Under the pieces are notes generated by a model. It was not told the origin of the DNA and made no database searches. It saw only the letters and a list, made by a program, of their open reading frames with translations. Of a stretch of 25,454 nt of DNA, positions 17,327 to 25,388 are shown one piece after another. This stretch comes from CAZEAN01 sp964510225 (GTDB lineage Bacteria; Planctomycetota; Planctomycetia; Isosphaerales; Isosphaeraceae). The translations under genes and the position numbers were made by a program. Where the stretch lies: assembly GCA_964510225.1 (NCBI GenBank), contig CAZEAN010000082.1, forward strand, positions 1-25,454, read 5' to 3'. How positions within the stretch are numbered: the first letter of the stretch is position 1; the number at the start of each line of letters is the position of its first letter.

Positions 17327-18340
17327 TCAATTGCTTAATGCCGGAGAGGTGACACTCCCAGCGAGTCGATCAGCGTGGTAACTCGACCGCACAAACGGTC
17401 CACTGGCGACGTCTCGAAATCCGAGCGATTTAGCCTGCTTCCCAAGTGCCTCAAATTCTTCGGGGGGCAGATAACGATCGACCGGGAGGTGCTTCGGTGA
17501 GGGGCGAAGGTATTGCCCGAGAGTAATTAGATCACAACCGACCTCTCGAAGATCAGCGAGAGTTTCGAAAACTTCTTCCGTCGTCTCACCGAGTCCAAGC
17601 ATGAGACCACTCTTCGTCAGGATCTCAGGACGAAGCCGTTTCGCCTCCGCGAGGACGCCGAGGCTCACCCGATATTGACTCTTCCGACGGACGTAACGTT
17701 GCAGTCGAGCGACCGTCTCCAGGTTGTGATTAAAGACTTCGGGCGAGGCGGAGAGGACAGTCGCGATCGCAGCCGAGTTGCCATCAAAATCGGGAGTGAG
17801 AACCTCAACGACCGCACCGGTCCGTTCTCGGACGGCTAGGATACAGCGTCGAAAATGATCAGCACCACCGTCTCCGAGATCGTCCCGGGTCACAGAAGTA
17901 ATGACAACATGCTTTACACCGAGTCGTGCACAGGCCTCGGCAAGCCGCTCTGGCTCGTCGGCAGCAGGCGGCCCTGGGTGACCTCGGGGAACCGCACAAA
18001 AGCCACAAGGTCGTGTGCAAGTTTCCCCGAGGATCATGAATGACGCAGTCTTCCGGGTCCAGCACTCAGAACGGTTCGGGCACTTGCCGCTCTCGCAGAT
18101 CGTCTCCAGGCCAAGCTCTTCAATCAGTCGTGCTGTCGCCCCCATCCCGCCACGACTCGGGATTGGTCGCTTTAACCAACTCGGCAGTCGTCGATGTGGG
18201 ACCGTTTCGGGAACTCTGCCGTCGGGCCCGACAATCGGGAGCCCGCTTATCTGCGGTGGGTTGGGTGAACTCGTTGTACTTGTTGTCGATCGCTGATCTT
18301 CGAGAACTTCTGATTTATCCAAGACTGGGAGCGTAGACAT
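17327..18340 (-). CDS. lipA: Lipoyl synthase
   Basis: Radical-SAM enzyme that inserts two sulfurs into protein-bound octanoyl groups to make lipoyl cofactor (EC 2.8.1.8). From ATG 18340 it has 337 residues. The auxiliary cluster motif CX4CX5C is Cys82, Cys87 and Cys93 (CESGKCPNRSEC). The radical-SAM CX3CX2C is Cys108, Cys112 and Cys115 (CTRPCGFC). The C-terminal RSSYHAD carries the serine cluster ligand. The first 50 or so residues, rich in Ser, Thr and Pro, are extra compared with the core and lack clear homology. The frame is open upstream to 18505, inside lipB, but ATG 18340 precedes all conserved parts. The start overlaps the lipB end by 26 bases, which suggests translational coupling. 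Confidence 0.95.
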   Translation of the reverse strand: MSTLPVLDKSEVLEDQRSTTSTTSSPNPPQISGLPIVGPDGRVPETVPHRRLPSWLKRPIPSRGGMGATARLIEELGLETICESGKCPNRSECWTRKTASFMILGETCTRPCGFCAVPRGHPGPPAADEPERLAEACARLGVKHVVITSVTRDDLGDGGADHFRRCILAVRERTGAVVEVLTPDFDGNSAAIATVLSASPEVFNHNLETVARLQRYVRRKSQYRVSLGVLAEAKRLRPEILTKSGLMLGLGETTEEVFETLADLREVGCDLITLGQYLRPSPKHLPVDRYLPPEEFEALGKQAKSLGFRDVASGPFVRSSYHADRLAGSVTSPALSN

Positions 18341-19052
18341 GTGAAGGAACCTTGCGACGAAGCATAGAGTGGTCGGTAAACAAATGGTTGTTTGACAGTC
18401 CAAACGCGTGTTCGAATTGACGGATCGTCGCTTCACGGACGCGGGACATCGGAGCAGGGCGATTTCGTTGTGCTTCCATCGAAGTTTGTCGGACAAAAGC
18501 CCCATCCGGACCGGGTTCTTGGAGGATCCGGAATGGTTCGAGGTAAGGTCCGACGTTCAGTACAAATCCATGATAGGCGATCCAACGCATCATGGCCACG
18601 CCGATGGACGCCACGCGTGCATTACGTAGATAAATCCCTGAACTACCCGGTTTTATGGTGCCATTGAGGTCAAATTCGGCGAGCACGTTGATCATTGCCT
18701 GTTGGATCCGCCTTAAGTAGTCGCCTACATCGATTCCGAGCCGACCGACATCAAGACTCAGATAACCGTTGAGTTGACCTGGAAGATGGAGGACCGGGCC
18801 TCCGCCGCGGTTGAGCCAACGAACCTGGATCCCAAAGCGCCGGAGTTCATCCTCATCGGCGTTGATGTGGGCGCGGCTTCCGGAACGCCCAATGCTAATC
18901 GTCGGTGGATGTTCACAGAGGACCAACTTCCCAACTGCCTCGGACTCGCCGATTTCATAGACGAGCCGGCGCTGCAGATTCTGCATCTCATCGAAGTCGA
19001 TGAGCCCCAATAGATAGACCTCTAGTGACAGCGGAGCTTCCTCCCAAATCAT
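18315..19052 (-). CDS. lipB: LipB-like octanoyltransferase, catalytic residues not evident
   Basis: 245 residues of the LipB/BPL family, upstream of and overlapping lipA, so a role in moving octanoate from acyl carrier protein to lipoyl domains is expected. The family frame is clear: CEHPPTISIGRSGSRAHIN, NRGGGPVLHLPGQLNGYLSL, ARVASIGVAMMRWIAYHGFVLNV. Canonical LipB uses a Cys in an NPCG motif and a Lys in KI-x-x-x-G. Here the NPCG place reads LQEPGPDGAF (about 177-186) without Cys, the Lys place is Arg146, and THGPGQ is LHLPGQ. The only Cys in the protein is Cys46, near the N-terminus. ATG 19052 has a strong GGAGAGAGG upstream. Either catalysis works differently or the protein has another job; a frameshift is not indicated, since both sides of the gap stay in frame. 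Confidence 0.85.
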   Translation of the reverse strand: MIWEEAPLSLEVYLLGLIDFDEMQNLQRRLVYEIGESEAVGKLVLCEHPPTISIGRSGSRAHINADEDELRRFGIQVRWLNRGGGPVLHLPGQLNGYLSLDVGRLGIDVGDYLRRIQQAMINVLAEFDLNGTIKPGSSGIYLRNARVASIGVAMMRWIAYHGFVLNVGPYLEPFRILQEPGPDGAFVRQTSMEAQRNRPAPMSRVREATIRQFEHAFGLSNNHLFTDHSMLRRKVPSHVYAPSLG

Positions 19053-19238
19053 GCCTCAACCTCTCTCCACGTGCAGCTAACCGACTGGCTCAGACCGTTG
19101 GTGATCATTTTCTTCATCATACCCTGAATCTCAATCCTCGGGGTCATCGAATCGCTCCAGTAAACAGGACGAGGGTCCATCGTTTGGACGACTCACATCT
19201 TCCAACTCCTGTTTTATTCAAGTTTGGAGTACGCTCCC

Positions 19239-19678
19239 ATGCCGACCCTCTCGCTGCTGATCGGACTCCTTGCTGGTGTTCTAACGACAGTTGGGCTCCC
19301 CACGCTTACTAGCCCATCCCCTCTGGTCATTGTGCCCCAACCGACGGAGGCCGAGAAGCCGAGCTTACAACGGTTGCCCATCGGTTTCGAACCGATCTTG
19401 AAGTCGCTCCGCGATCACCAGAATGTCAAGGTTCGATTCGAAAACCCAACGGAAGAACCACCCCAGCTCTCCAGCCCTACTATTACGGCAACTGTGTCTA
19501 TTACCAGAAGATCACGCCTAGTGATTTCCCAGTTCAACCGACTTATGAAACCCATCCTTGGGAACTTACTGACGAAAATGATCAGATCATCAGCCTCTTC
19601 ATCGGGGAAATGATGAGGCCAGGGCGATCATTGAACTCCCCTCTGAGCTTTAAGCATCTAGAAAGTCAGAAAATCTGA
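19239..19678 (+). pseudogene. Small secreted or membrane-anchored protein gene, probably frameshifted
   Basis: ATG 19239 has GGAG 9 bases upstream and opens a frame beginning MPTLSLLIGLLAGVLTTVG, a good signal peptide or membrane anchor, followed by a Pro-rich stretch. This frame ends at 19613 after a Ser/Arg-rich stretch that looks like noise. In the frame one base back, from about 19475, the sequence reads YYYGNCVYYQKITPSDFPVQ and continues acidic and aromatic-rich to a TGA at 19676-19678. That frame has no start codon of its own. The simplest reading is one gene broken by a single-base indel between about 19400 and 19475, either a real mutation or a sequencing error. No family is recognised. 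It is divergent from lipB. Confidence 0.35.
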
Positions 19679-19699
19679 AAGGCAATAATGTGATAACTT

Positions 19700-20233
19700 C
19701 TACACTGGAAAATTCGAGCTAACTATCGAGTCAAGGTTATCGTGAGGCTGGTCCTTCGGCCCCTGAACTTTATCAGTAGATGTTGAGCGCCCGCGGAATC
19801 GTCCAAATCCCCAACAGATTGCTCCAGCAACGAACGTCTGTACCCCAGGAACATCAACTTGCATACTTAACGAAAGTAAGGTGTGTTGGAGAACGTATTC
19901 CTTTTGACTACTCGATGCCTCTGTGAGCCAGTATCGGGACGCCTGACCGGTGACGATCAGAATTGCGAGGAGCGCGAGCCCCATGATAGCCTTACCACCC
20001 AGTTGGGCCCGCAGTGGTGGTAGTTTGATACCGAAGCCAATCCCAAATGGGACGAGGAACAAAAACCAAAACCCGTGGATCGCGAGCAGCGACCAGATCG
20101 ACGACAAACACCCCCACGGACCACAGAGCCACGGGACATAACCGCCGGGCAAGTTGTTAAGGCTAAGGATTCCAGCAGCAGCCCCAAACCAGGCAACGGC
20201 ACCGAGTCCCCACCAAACCATCCGCCTTGACAT
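19700..20233 (-). CDS. Small integral membrane protein of unknown function
   Basis: 177 residues with about four hydrophobic segments (near 4-26, 46-69, 81-97 and 129-146) and a charged C-terminal tail (RFRGRSTSTDKVQGPKDQP) that is probably cytoplasmic. The loop after the first segment contains CGPWGC (Cys37, Cys42) next to PGGYVPWL, which could form a disulfide or bind a metal, but I recognise no family. ATG 20233 has GGGAG 9 bases upstream. It lies 194 bases downstream of the CocE-type hydrolase on the same strand, so joint transcription is possible but not shown. Base composition is like that of its neighbours, and the reading frame is convincing because hydrophobic and charged parts are orderly. 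Confidence 0.75.
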   Translation of the reverse strand: MSRRMVWWGLGAVAWFGAAAGILSLNNLPGGYVPWLCGPWGCLSSIWSLLAIHGFWFLFLVPFGIGFGIKLPPLRAQLGGKAIMGLALLAILIVTGQASRYWLTEASSSQKEYVLQHTLLSLSMQVDVPGVQTFVAGAICWGFGRFRGRSTSTDKVQGPKDQPHDNLDSIVSSNFPV

Positions 20234-20427
20234 CGACGATTGCTCCCAGCTGTTGATACAGAGCGTTCTGACTCTAAGTTAGACCAGAATAGTGATAGTT
20301 ATGGAGTCAGGTCTGTGGTCTCCACCACACACGGCTTTGGAAGAGAACGGCACGAAGTTACCAATACTCTGACGTTGAATCCCTTCGTTCCGACTCTCTT
20401 CCTCAGCGCTTAGTGAAGCTGACTCGA

Positions 20428-22341
20428 CTATTCCTGGGAGGATGCAGCTGAAAATGCGTTGAGACCTCCAACGACCGGCAAGGTCAGGGTCGTCTGATCG
20501 AGATCGACAGTAAGCTCCGTCCCAGGTTCAGGCCAGAGCGTGAATTCACGATCGCTCGAAAAGATCATTAGCCCAATTTGTTGACCAGCGGGGATGATCT
20601 GATCGTCGGGCTGAAGTTCGAATGAAAGTTCGTAGAACTCACCAGGGAGAAGTGGTTCGCTTTCGGTGAGCGACTCGTGGTTTTGTGGATCGGCCCAACC
20701 TCGAGTGATGATATTGTCCGTGATCTTACTGTCTCGGCCACTGTTCCAGGGTAACGAAACAACCCAGACGGAAAGGTTCACGGCTGGCTTACTAGACGCA
20801 ACTCGGGTCGTCAGTTTGGCGGTTCCAGAGAGATGGACCGCTTCAGCGAGTTTAGGGGTAACGTAAAGGAGCCGGTGTTCCGTCCAATCAGCCTGGGCAA
20901 GAGTCGCGCCGTCAAAGGAAACGTTGTCGATGAGAGTCTCTGTCCCTTGGTCTTTCGAAGGACTGGTCGCGAGTGCTCCTACTCCCGGTGCTCCCCCGGT
21001 CAAATGAAGACGGACAGGTGCTGCCTCAGGGTGCGGATAATCTGGATAGGAAGTCGGATTGGAACGTTCATCTTGTTCGCGGACAATCCAAGCAAACGGT
21101 TCGTCCTCTACGCCGTTCTCAACACCGTGCAGGTAGCGTGTGAACCAACGGTTCATCTGACTGAAGGGAGGCGGACCGCCATGTCCCCCTTGATGGAAAT
21201 AAACCTGGAGTGGATTATCTTTCTCTTTGAGAGCTTCAATAATCCGGACGCTATGTTCCGGCATCACATTCCAGTCGTTGAAGGCGTGTGACATTAAGGT
21301 CGCTGCGTGGAGCGGGCCGAGATCGTTGAGGTAGTCCCGGCCTGACCAAAAATTGTTGAGGTCTCCCGTAAGTCGATCCATATTGTCGGCCATCTCGGTG
21401 TTCCGAACCTCACAATCGCAGTACTCACGACGCTCGGGATTACCGCTCCGAATGAAGTCGTAGAGAACGTCGATATCTTCACCCAAATAACCACCTGGCG
21501 ATCGCACGAGACCATGCGACCGATAGTAGTGATAATAAGACGTATTTGGTGCAATCGGAATGATGGCTTCGAGACCCTCCACTCCGGTCGTTGCTGCAGC
21601 CAGTGCCAAGGTCCCGTTGTAGGAAGTCCCCGTCATCCCAACTTTACCCGTACACCAATCAGCGACAACGCGTTGATCACCGTCAGGGGTGGTGAAACCG
21701 GCAGAACGGCCATTGAGCCAATCAACAACTGCCTTCGGTGCCAGAGATTCATTGTCACCCCCAACTGTCGGACAGCCTTGGGACAACCCTGTCCCGGGTG
21801 AGGAGGAATGAACCACCGCATAGCCCCGAGGAACCCAGTCGTTGACGTGCGACTTGGAGATAATCGGACGGATACCTCTTCGGGGGAAGATCGGTGCCTC
21901 CCCTCGTGATGGAGGCTCCGCGCCGATCTCATGCTCCACGTTGTACATCAAGGCACGTGGACCTGCGGTTCCAGCGAAGTAAGGACTGCTTACGTAGATG
22001 ACTGGGACTTTTAATCCTTCGGTCTCAGTCTGTCGGGGTCGGGTCACTGAGACATGCATCCGGTCCAGTCGACCGTCGTCGTCCGAATCGAATTCCGATT
22101 CAACCCAGAGGTCATGCCGAATCCAGAGGTCGGAATCTTGAAAACCAGGAACGATCTGTGCCTCACCATCTACGATTCGATGGGTGGTGGTTGGCTCGTC
22201 CTGAGCCTTTGCCGCAATCGCTGGGATCGCCAAGACCGATGTGGTCCAGAGAACCAACAGGGGGATCCCCCGGTCTCGCGTTGGTGACTTCCGTCGGTCG
22301 TTGTCAACTGGAGCTGTAAATCCGAATCCACAATCGTGCAT
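20428..22341 (-). CDS. Exported CocE/NonD-family hydrolase (X-Pro dipeptidyl-peptidase-like)
   Basis: Alpha/beta-hydrolase of the S15/CocE group, 637 residues from ATG 22341; the frame runs on to a GTG at 22410. Residues 25-46 form a signal peptide after a long basic n-region, with a likely cut after AAKA. The catalytic domain has the nucleophile in GTSYNG (Ser240), Asp356 in HAFNDWNV and His387 in HQGGHGGPP. The C-terminal part (about 410-620) is the jelly-roll-like domain of the family (VHLSGTAKLTTRV, FYELSFELQPDDQIIPAGQQ). Relatives cleave X-Pro peptides, cocaine-like esters or beta-lactam acyl groups, so the natural substrate cannot be named. Placement is periplasmic or extracellular. The next gene upstream, ribD, ends about 145 bases away. 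Confidence 0.88.
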   Translation of the reverse strand: MHDCGFGFTAPVDNDRRKSPTRDRGIPLLVLWTTSVLAIPAIAAKAQDEPTTTHRIVDGEAQIVPGFQDSDLWIRHDLWVESEFDSDDDGRLDRMHVSVTRPRQTETEGLKVPVIYVSSPYFAGTAGPRALMYNVEHEIGAEPPSRGEAPIFPRRGIRPIISKSHVNDWVPRGYAVVHSSSPGTGLSQGCPTVGGDNESLAPKAVVDWLNGRSAGFTTPDGDQRVVADWCTGKVGMTGTSYNGTLALAAATTGVEGLEAIIPIAPNTSYYHYYRSHGLVRSPGGYLGEDIDVLYDFIRSGNPERREYCDCEVRNTEMADNMDRLTGDLNNFWSGRDYLNDLGPLHAATLMSHAFNDWNVMPEHSVRIIEALKEKDNPLQVYFHQGGHGGPPPFSQMNRWFTRYLHGVENGVEDEPFAWIVREQDERSNPTSYPDYPHPEAAPVRLHLTGGAPGVGALATSPSKDQGTETLIDNVSFDGATLAQADWTEHRLLYVTPKLAEAVHLSGTAKLTTRVASSKPAVNLSVWVVSLPWNSGRDSKITDNIITRGWADPQNHESLTESEPLLPGEFYELSFELQPDDQIIPAGQQIGLMIFSSDREFTLWPEPGTELTVDLDQTTLTLPVVGGLNAFSAASSQE

Positions 22342-22485
22342 CGTAGCGCTCTCAACGTTTTGGGGGTCTCTGATTCCGATTCCACCTCGATCGAAGTGGA
22401 ACAATATCACGCTACGATAATCCCTTGGGAATGGAGCCTCCAGGTCTCGCCGGACTGAAACAACAGTTGCTCACATGAACTGTAA

Positions 22486-23646
22486 TCAGGACTCTGGTTC
22501 CAGCCAAGGGCGGCGGGCAAGGCCGCTGAAGTGAAGATCGCCTTCGATCAACTGGATCTGAGGGTGATGGAGGCGGAGTGCATCAGCCATCCGATCAACC
22601 CCGAGACCGCGGCACGGCTGGAATCCATGCGCCCCCCCTTGGATCAATGGGGCAATAAAGGTGGAAACAGCATCGATTTCATCGGCGTCGAAGAAAGCGC
22701 CGAGGACATTTCCGCCACCTTCGACGAGTAGGTTGGTGAGTCCTCGGGCTCCGAGTTCGTCCAATAATGGTCCGATCGGAATCAAGTCTTCACCCCCGAA
22801 CCGGATGATCTCCAGACCGAGCCCTTGAAGTCTCTCAATACGATCGTCCGGAGCACGCTCGTTGACTGCGAGCCAGACTGGAATCGTTGTGACCGTCTGA
22901 GCCAGTTGACTCTCAGGAGGGAGTGACGCGGAGGGATCGAGAACCACTCGGACCGGTGCTCGCGGACCTGGGGGTCGTGCGGTGAGTGCGGGGTCATCGG
23001 CTCGAACGGTCCCCATACCAACCAGGATTCCGTCCATCCGACCTCGGAGTTCATGAACCAAACTCCGGCTCCGGGGACTCGAGATCCACTTGCTCTCGCC
23101 CGATTCACAAGCGGTTTTGCCATCGAGCGTCATCGCCCATTTTGCCGTCACGAACGGTCGACCGGTGGTCACTCGTTTCAAGAATGGTCCGTTCAATCTT
23201 CGGGCATCAGCCTCCAAGACTCCGACTTGTACGTCGATCCCGGCGCTTCGAAGTCGGTGGAACCCCTTTCCTGAGACCTCGGGGAACGGGTCGCGCATCG
23301 AGGCGACAACCTTTGAGATCCCGGACTCGATAATCGCCTCAGTACAGGGTGGGGTTTTGCCCTGATGGCAGCAGGGCTCTAGCGTGACGTAGAGTGTCGC
23401 GCCCTCAGAGTCGGTACCGGCGTTTCGGAGGGCATGAACTTCAGCATGGGGTCCTCCGAATGCTTCATGGTAACCAAGTCCCACTAGCGAGCCTTCACAG
23501 ACCACCGCTGCACCGACCATTGGGTTCGGCTCGACACGCCCGATCCCTCGCGCAGCTTCGGTCAAGGCGCGACGGATCCAGTAGCGATCGACTTCAGAGT
23601 CGGCTAGTGCATCAGACGTTGATCCAGTCCCTGGGTCGATCACCAA
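22486..23646 (-). CDS. ribD: Bifunctional riboflavin deaminase-reductase
   Basis: Catalyses the deaminase and reductase steps on the pyrimidine intermediate in riboflavin synthesis. 386 residues. The deaminase domain has HAEVHAL (His67, catalytic Glu69) and TLEPCCHQGKTPPC, giving zinc ligands Cys92 and Cys101. The reductase domain starts at PFVTAKWAMTLDGKTACESG and includes GILVGMGTVRADDPALTAR and LLVEGGGNVLGAFF. The start is unusual: the upstream gene's TAA is followed directly by TTG (23646) and GTG (23643), with GAGG 5 or 8 bases before; no ATG is near, so translation is probably coupled to the upstream gene. It is the only riboflavin gene here and sits behind an anti-sigma-like gene and a membrane-anchored protein. 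Confidence 0.94.
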   Translation of the reverse strand: MVIDPGTGSTSDALADSEVDRYWIRRALTEAARGIGRVEPNPMVGAAVVCEGSLVGLGYHEAFGGPHAEVHALRNAGTDSEGATLYVTLEPCCHQGKTPPCTEAIIESGISKVVASMRDPFPEVSGKGFHRLRSAGIDVQVGVLEADARRLNGPFLKRVTTGRPFVTAKWAMTLDGKTACESGESKWISSPRSRSLVHELRGRMDGILVGMGTVRADDPALTARPPGPRAPVRVVLDPSASLPPESQLAQTVTTIPVWLAVNERAPDDRIERLQGLGLEIIRFGGEDLIPIGPLLDELGARGLTNLLVEGGGNVLGAFFDADEIDAVSTFIAPLIQGGAHGFQPCRGLGVDRMADALRLHHPQIQLIEGDLHFSGLARRPWLEPES

Positions 23647-24687
23647 TTAGGCCTCAGTGCCCTGAAGGAGCCAGGCGTCGAGTTTCGGGTCCAATGAAGC
23701 AAGAGTTTTCAATGCTTCCAATCGGAGCCGTAAGACTGAGGGTGGCAGTGGATCGAGCGTTTCACGATACCAGTCGGGAAGCCGCGCCTCGATCGCCATT
23801 AAGGACTCGGTCGATGACCACGGCCCTTGCCTCCTCAACTTTTGCATGATTGTCGTTTCGATGACCCGGAGTGCGGTAAACCGGATCTGGTTCCCCATCT
23901 CAAAACGCCGGTTCTGCTCGGCCCGGTTCCCGCCAGAAAAACGATTCTGACGAGGAAATCTTGGGAGTCGCTCGAAGAGATCTTGGAGAGAGTTCCCCTG
24001 ACCAAAACTGCCACGGGCGGAACTCCGGTTCTCCATCGTTCTAGATCGATCCGCTTCCTCGAGAAAGGCTTGAGTGATCTCACGGCTGAGTTGATCAGGA
24101 GGTCGATCTTCGAGGCTCACCAACAAGTAGGGACTGGCCGCACCTCTCTGCCACTGCAGTTCGAATTCCCGGCGAATCTCTTCGTCAATTCGGACCCAGA
24201 TTCCAAGCAGATAGAGCGCATCATGGATCGGGATCGGATTGAAGATCTTTGATCGAGTCCAGTGAAGGATCGTGAGCCCAGCTGGATTCTCGGAACGATT
24301 GTCTTCGAGAATCTCCCGGATCAATCCGAGGCGTTCGTCCGGAGCTTCGGCTTCCTGGAGGGCACGTTGATCGTCAGGATCGAGTGATCGGAACCAATCG
24401 CCATAGCGGTTCAATAGCTCCAACGCCTTTGATCGACTCTCCCCTTCGAGCGTCGCAACCGATTCATCGATTGCTTGGATCGTCAACCTCGATTCTGAGG
24501 GAAGTCTATCGAAGCGATCGAGATTCGCGAGTAGCTCATTGCGGTAACGATCCGGAACATCTCTTAATTCGTCATGATGGAAGGTAGAGGTCGCCGGTTG
24601 TAACCAGGAGTTGAACGCGGTGATAATCGTAATTGTCAATCCCGCCGCAATCAGGACCCGGATGATTACCCGCCTGGTCTTCATCAT
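23647..24687 (-). CDS. Membrane-anchored protein of unknown function
   Basis: 346 residues from ATG 24687 (two Met in a row, AGG 5-6 bases upstream). The frame extends to a GTG at 24726 without a ribosome site. One hydrophobic anchor lies at residues 7-26, so the rest is probably periplasmic. It is largely helical and charged, with repeated Arg/Glu/Asp, and has a Gly/Arg/Asn-rich loop around residues 230-270 (SARGSFGQGN, RFSGGNRAEQNRR). I recognise no enzyme motif. It lies between the anti-sigma-like gene (51 bases upstream) and ribD (stop touching start). That arrangement suggests a regulator partner or substrate of the anti-sigma protein, but this is a guess. Confidence 0.8.
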   Translation of the reverse strand: MMKTRRVIIRVLIAAGLTITIITAFNSWLQPATSTFHHDELRDVPDRYRNELLANLDRFDRLPSESRLTIQAIDESVATLEGESRSKALELLNRYGDWFRSLDPDDQRALQEAEAPDERLGLIREILEDNRSENPAGLTILHWTRSKIFNPIPIHDALYLLGIWVRIDEEIRREFELQWQRGAASPYLLVSLEDRPPDQLSREITQAFLEEADRSRTMENRSSARGSFGQGNSLQDLFERLPRFPRQNRFSGGNRAEQNRRFEMGNQIRFTALRVIETTIMQKLRRQGPWSSTESLMAIEARLPDWYRETLDPLPPSVLRLRLEALKTLASLDPKLDAWLLQGTEA

Positions 24688-24738
24688 GAGCCTGCAGATA
24701 TACTCCAATGTACTTAGTGTGCTCACACGACGACAGTG

Positions 24739-25251
24739 TCACTCTGAGTTCAGTCGTCGAGCCAGATCAGACTGTTCAAGGGCTTCCCAAAAGTCGAGAC
24801 GACCGACTGCCACATAGTCATTGAAATGTGTTGCAATCGTGTAGTCGCGGTCGAGTCGCTTGTAGGGATGAGGCCAATAGAGGCGGGCCGCGGCCACCCC
24901 AAGACCAACGCCAACAAGCATTGCCAGCGTCATTATAGCAATCACAATCGCTTCTCGGCCGAGGAATCGGAGCCAAGAAAGCGGTAGAGGTCTGATGACT
25001 GTCACTTGATCTTGGCGGATGAGTTCGAGCGTCTGCGACGCTAACTCGGGTTGGTTTTTGGGGAAGGGTAAGAAACTCAAGAGCTGCCAGGTCGCATTCA
25101 TCGCGTCAAACTCACGACGGGACGACGGACTCTGGATCAATTTGAGCTCAAGCGTCCTCGAATCTTCCGGAGGAAGCTCACCATCAAGGTAGGCAACTAG
25201 TTCTTCAGGATGACTCTTGAGCAACGGGTCCTGAGAATGATCATCGCCCAT
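24739..25251 (-). CDS. Anti-sigma-factor-like single-pass membrane protein without zinc ligands
   Basis: 170 residues. The N-terminal part (HPEELVAYLDGELPPEDSRT, residues 14-33) resembles the start of zf-HC2/RsiW-like anti-sigma domains, including the LVAYLDGEL helix, and is followed by a REFDAM.A.WQLL helix. The usual HxxxCxxC zinc site is missing; the protein contains no cysteine. A transmembrane segment spans about residues 100-123, and a short outer domain follows. Such proteins hold an ECF sigma factor at the membrane, but no sigma gene is within the window: the gene upstream is separated by a terminator and ends in a Gly-rich tail. ATG 25251 opens the frame. It is the first gene of a run with the unknown membrane protein and ribD. 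Confidence 0.75.
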   Translation of the reverse strand: MGDDHSQDPLLKSHPEELVAYLDGELPPEDSRTLELKLIQSPSSRREFDAMNATWQLLSFLPFPKNQPELASQTLELIRQDQVTVIRPLPLSWLRFLGREAIVIAIMTLAMLVGVGLGVAAARLYWPHPYKRLDRDYTIATHFNDYVAVGRLDFWEALEQSDLARRLNSE

Positions 25252-25292
25252 GAATCTGCGGCTTGGTCAGAAGAGAGAATGTTGGATCCAGA

Positions 25293-25304
25293 TTGATCGA
25301 TCAA
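25293..25304. repeat. 12-bp perfect palindrome upstream of the anti-sigma-like gene
   Basis: TTGATCGATCAA is self-complementary and lies between the terminator and the anti-sigma-like start, 42 bases upstream of its ATG. It could be an operator. GATC-type palindromes are frequent in this DNA (CTGATCGATCAG also overlaps the leuC stop at 15674-15685), so chance is a real possibility. Confidence 0.25.
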
Positions 25305-25326
25305 CTCATAGACAACCTAGAAACAA

Positions 25327-25352
25327 CGGGGTTTCATGAATCAGAAACCCCG
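25327..25352 (-). terminator. Intrinsic terminator of the glycine-rich gene
   Basis: CGGGGTTTC and GAAACCCCG form a perfect 9-bp stem with an 8-base loop. On the minus strand the stem is followed by TTGTTTCT, an imperfect T-run. It lies 36 bases after the stop of the glycine-rich frame and before the anti-sigma-like gene, separating the two transcripts. Confidence 0.7.
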
Positions 25353-25388
25353 AAAAACGGGAATGGTATCAGGCTGAGCAGCAATTGA

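Noticed and set aside
18341..18505. N-terminal extension of LipA upstream of ATG 18340
   Set aside because: It would lie wholly inside lipB, is rich in Cys, Arg and Leu without homology, and starts at a position without a ribosome site.
20314..20329. TGTGGT/ACCACA hairpin downstream of the CocE-type gene
   Set aside because: Only six base pairs, about 100 bases after the stop and without a T-run; not enough for a terminator.
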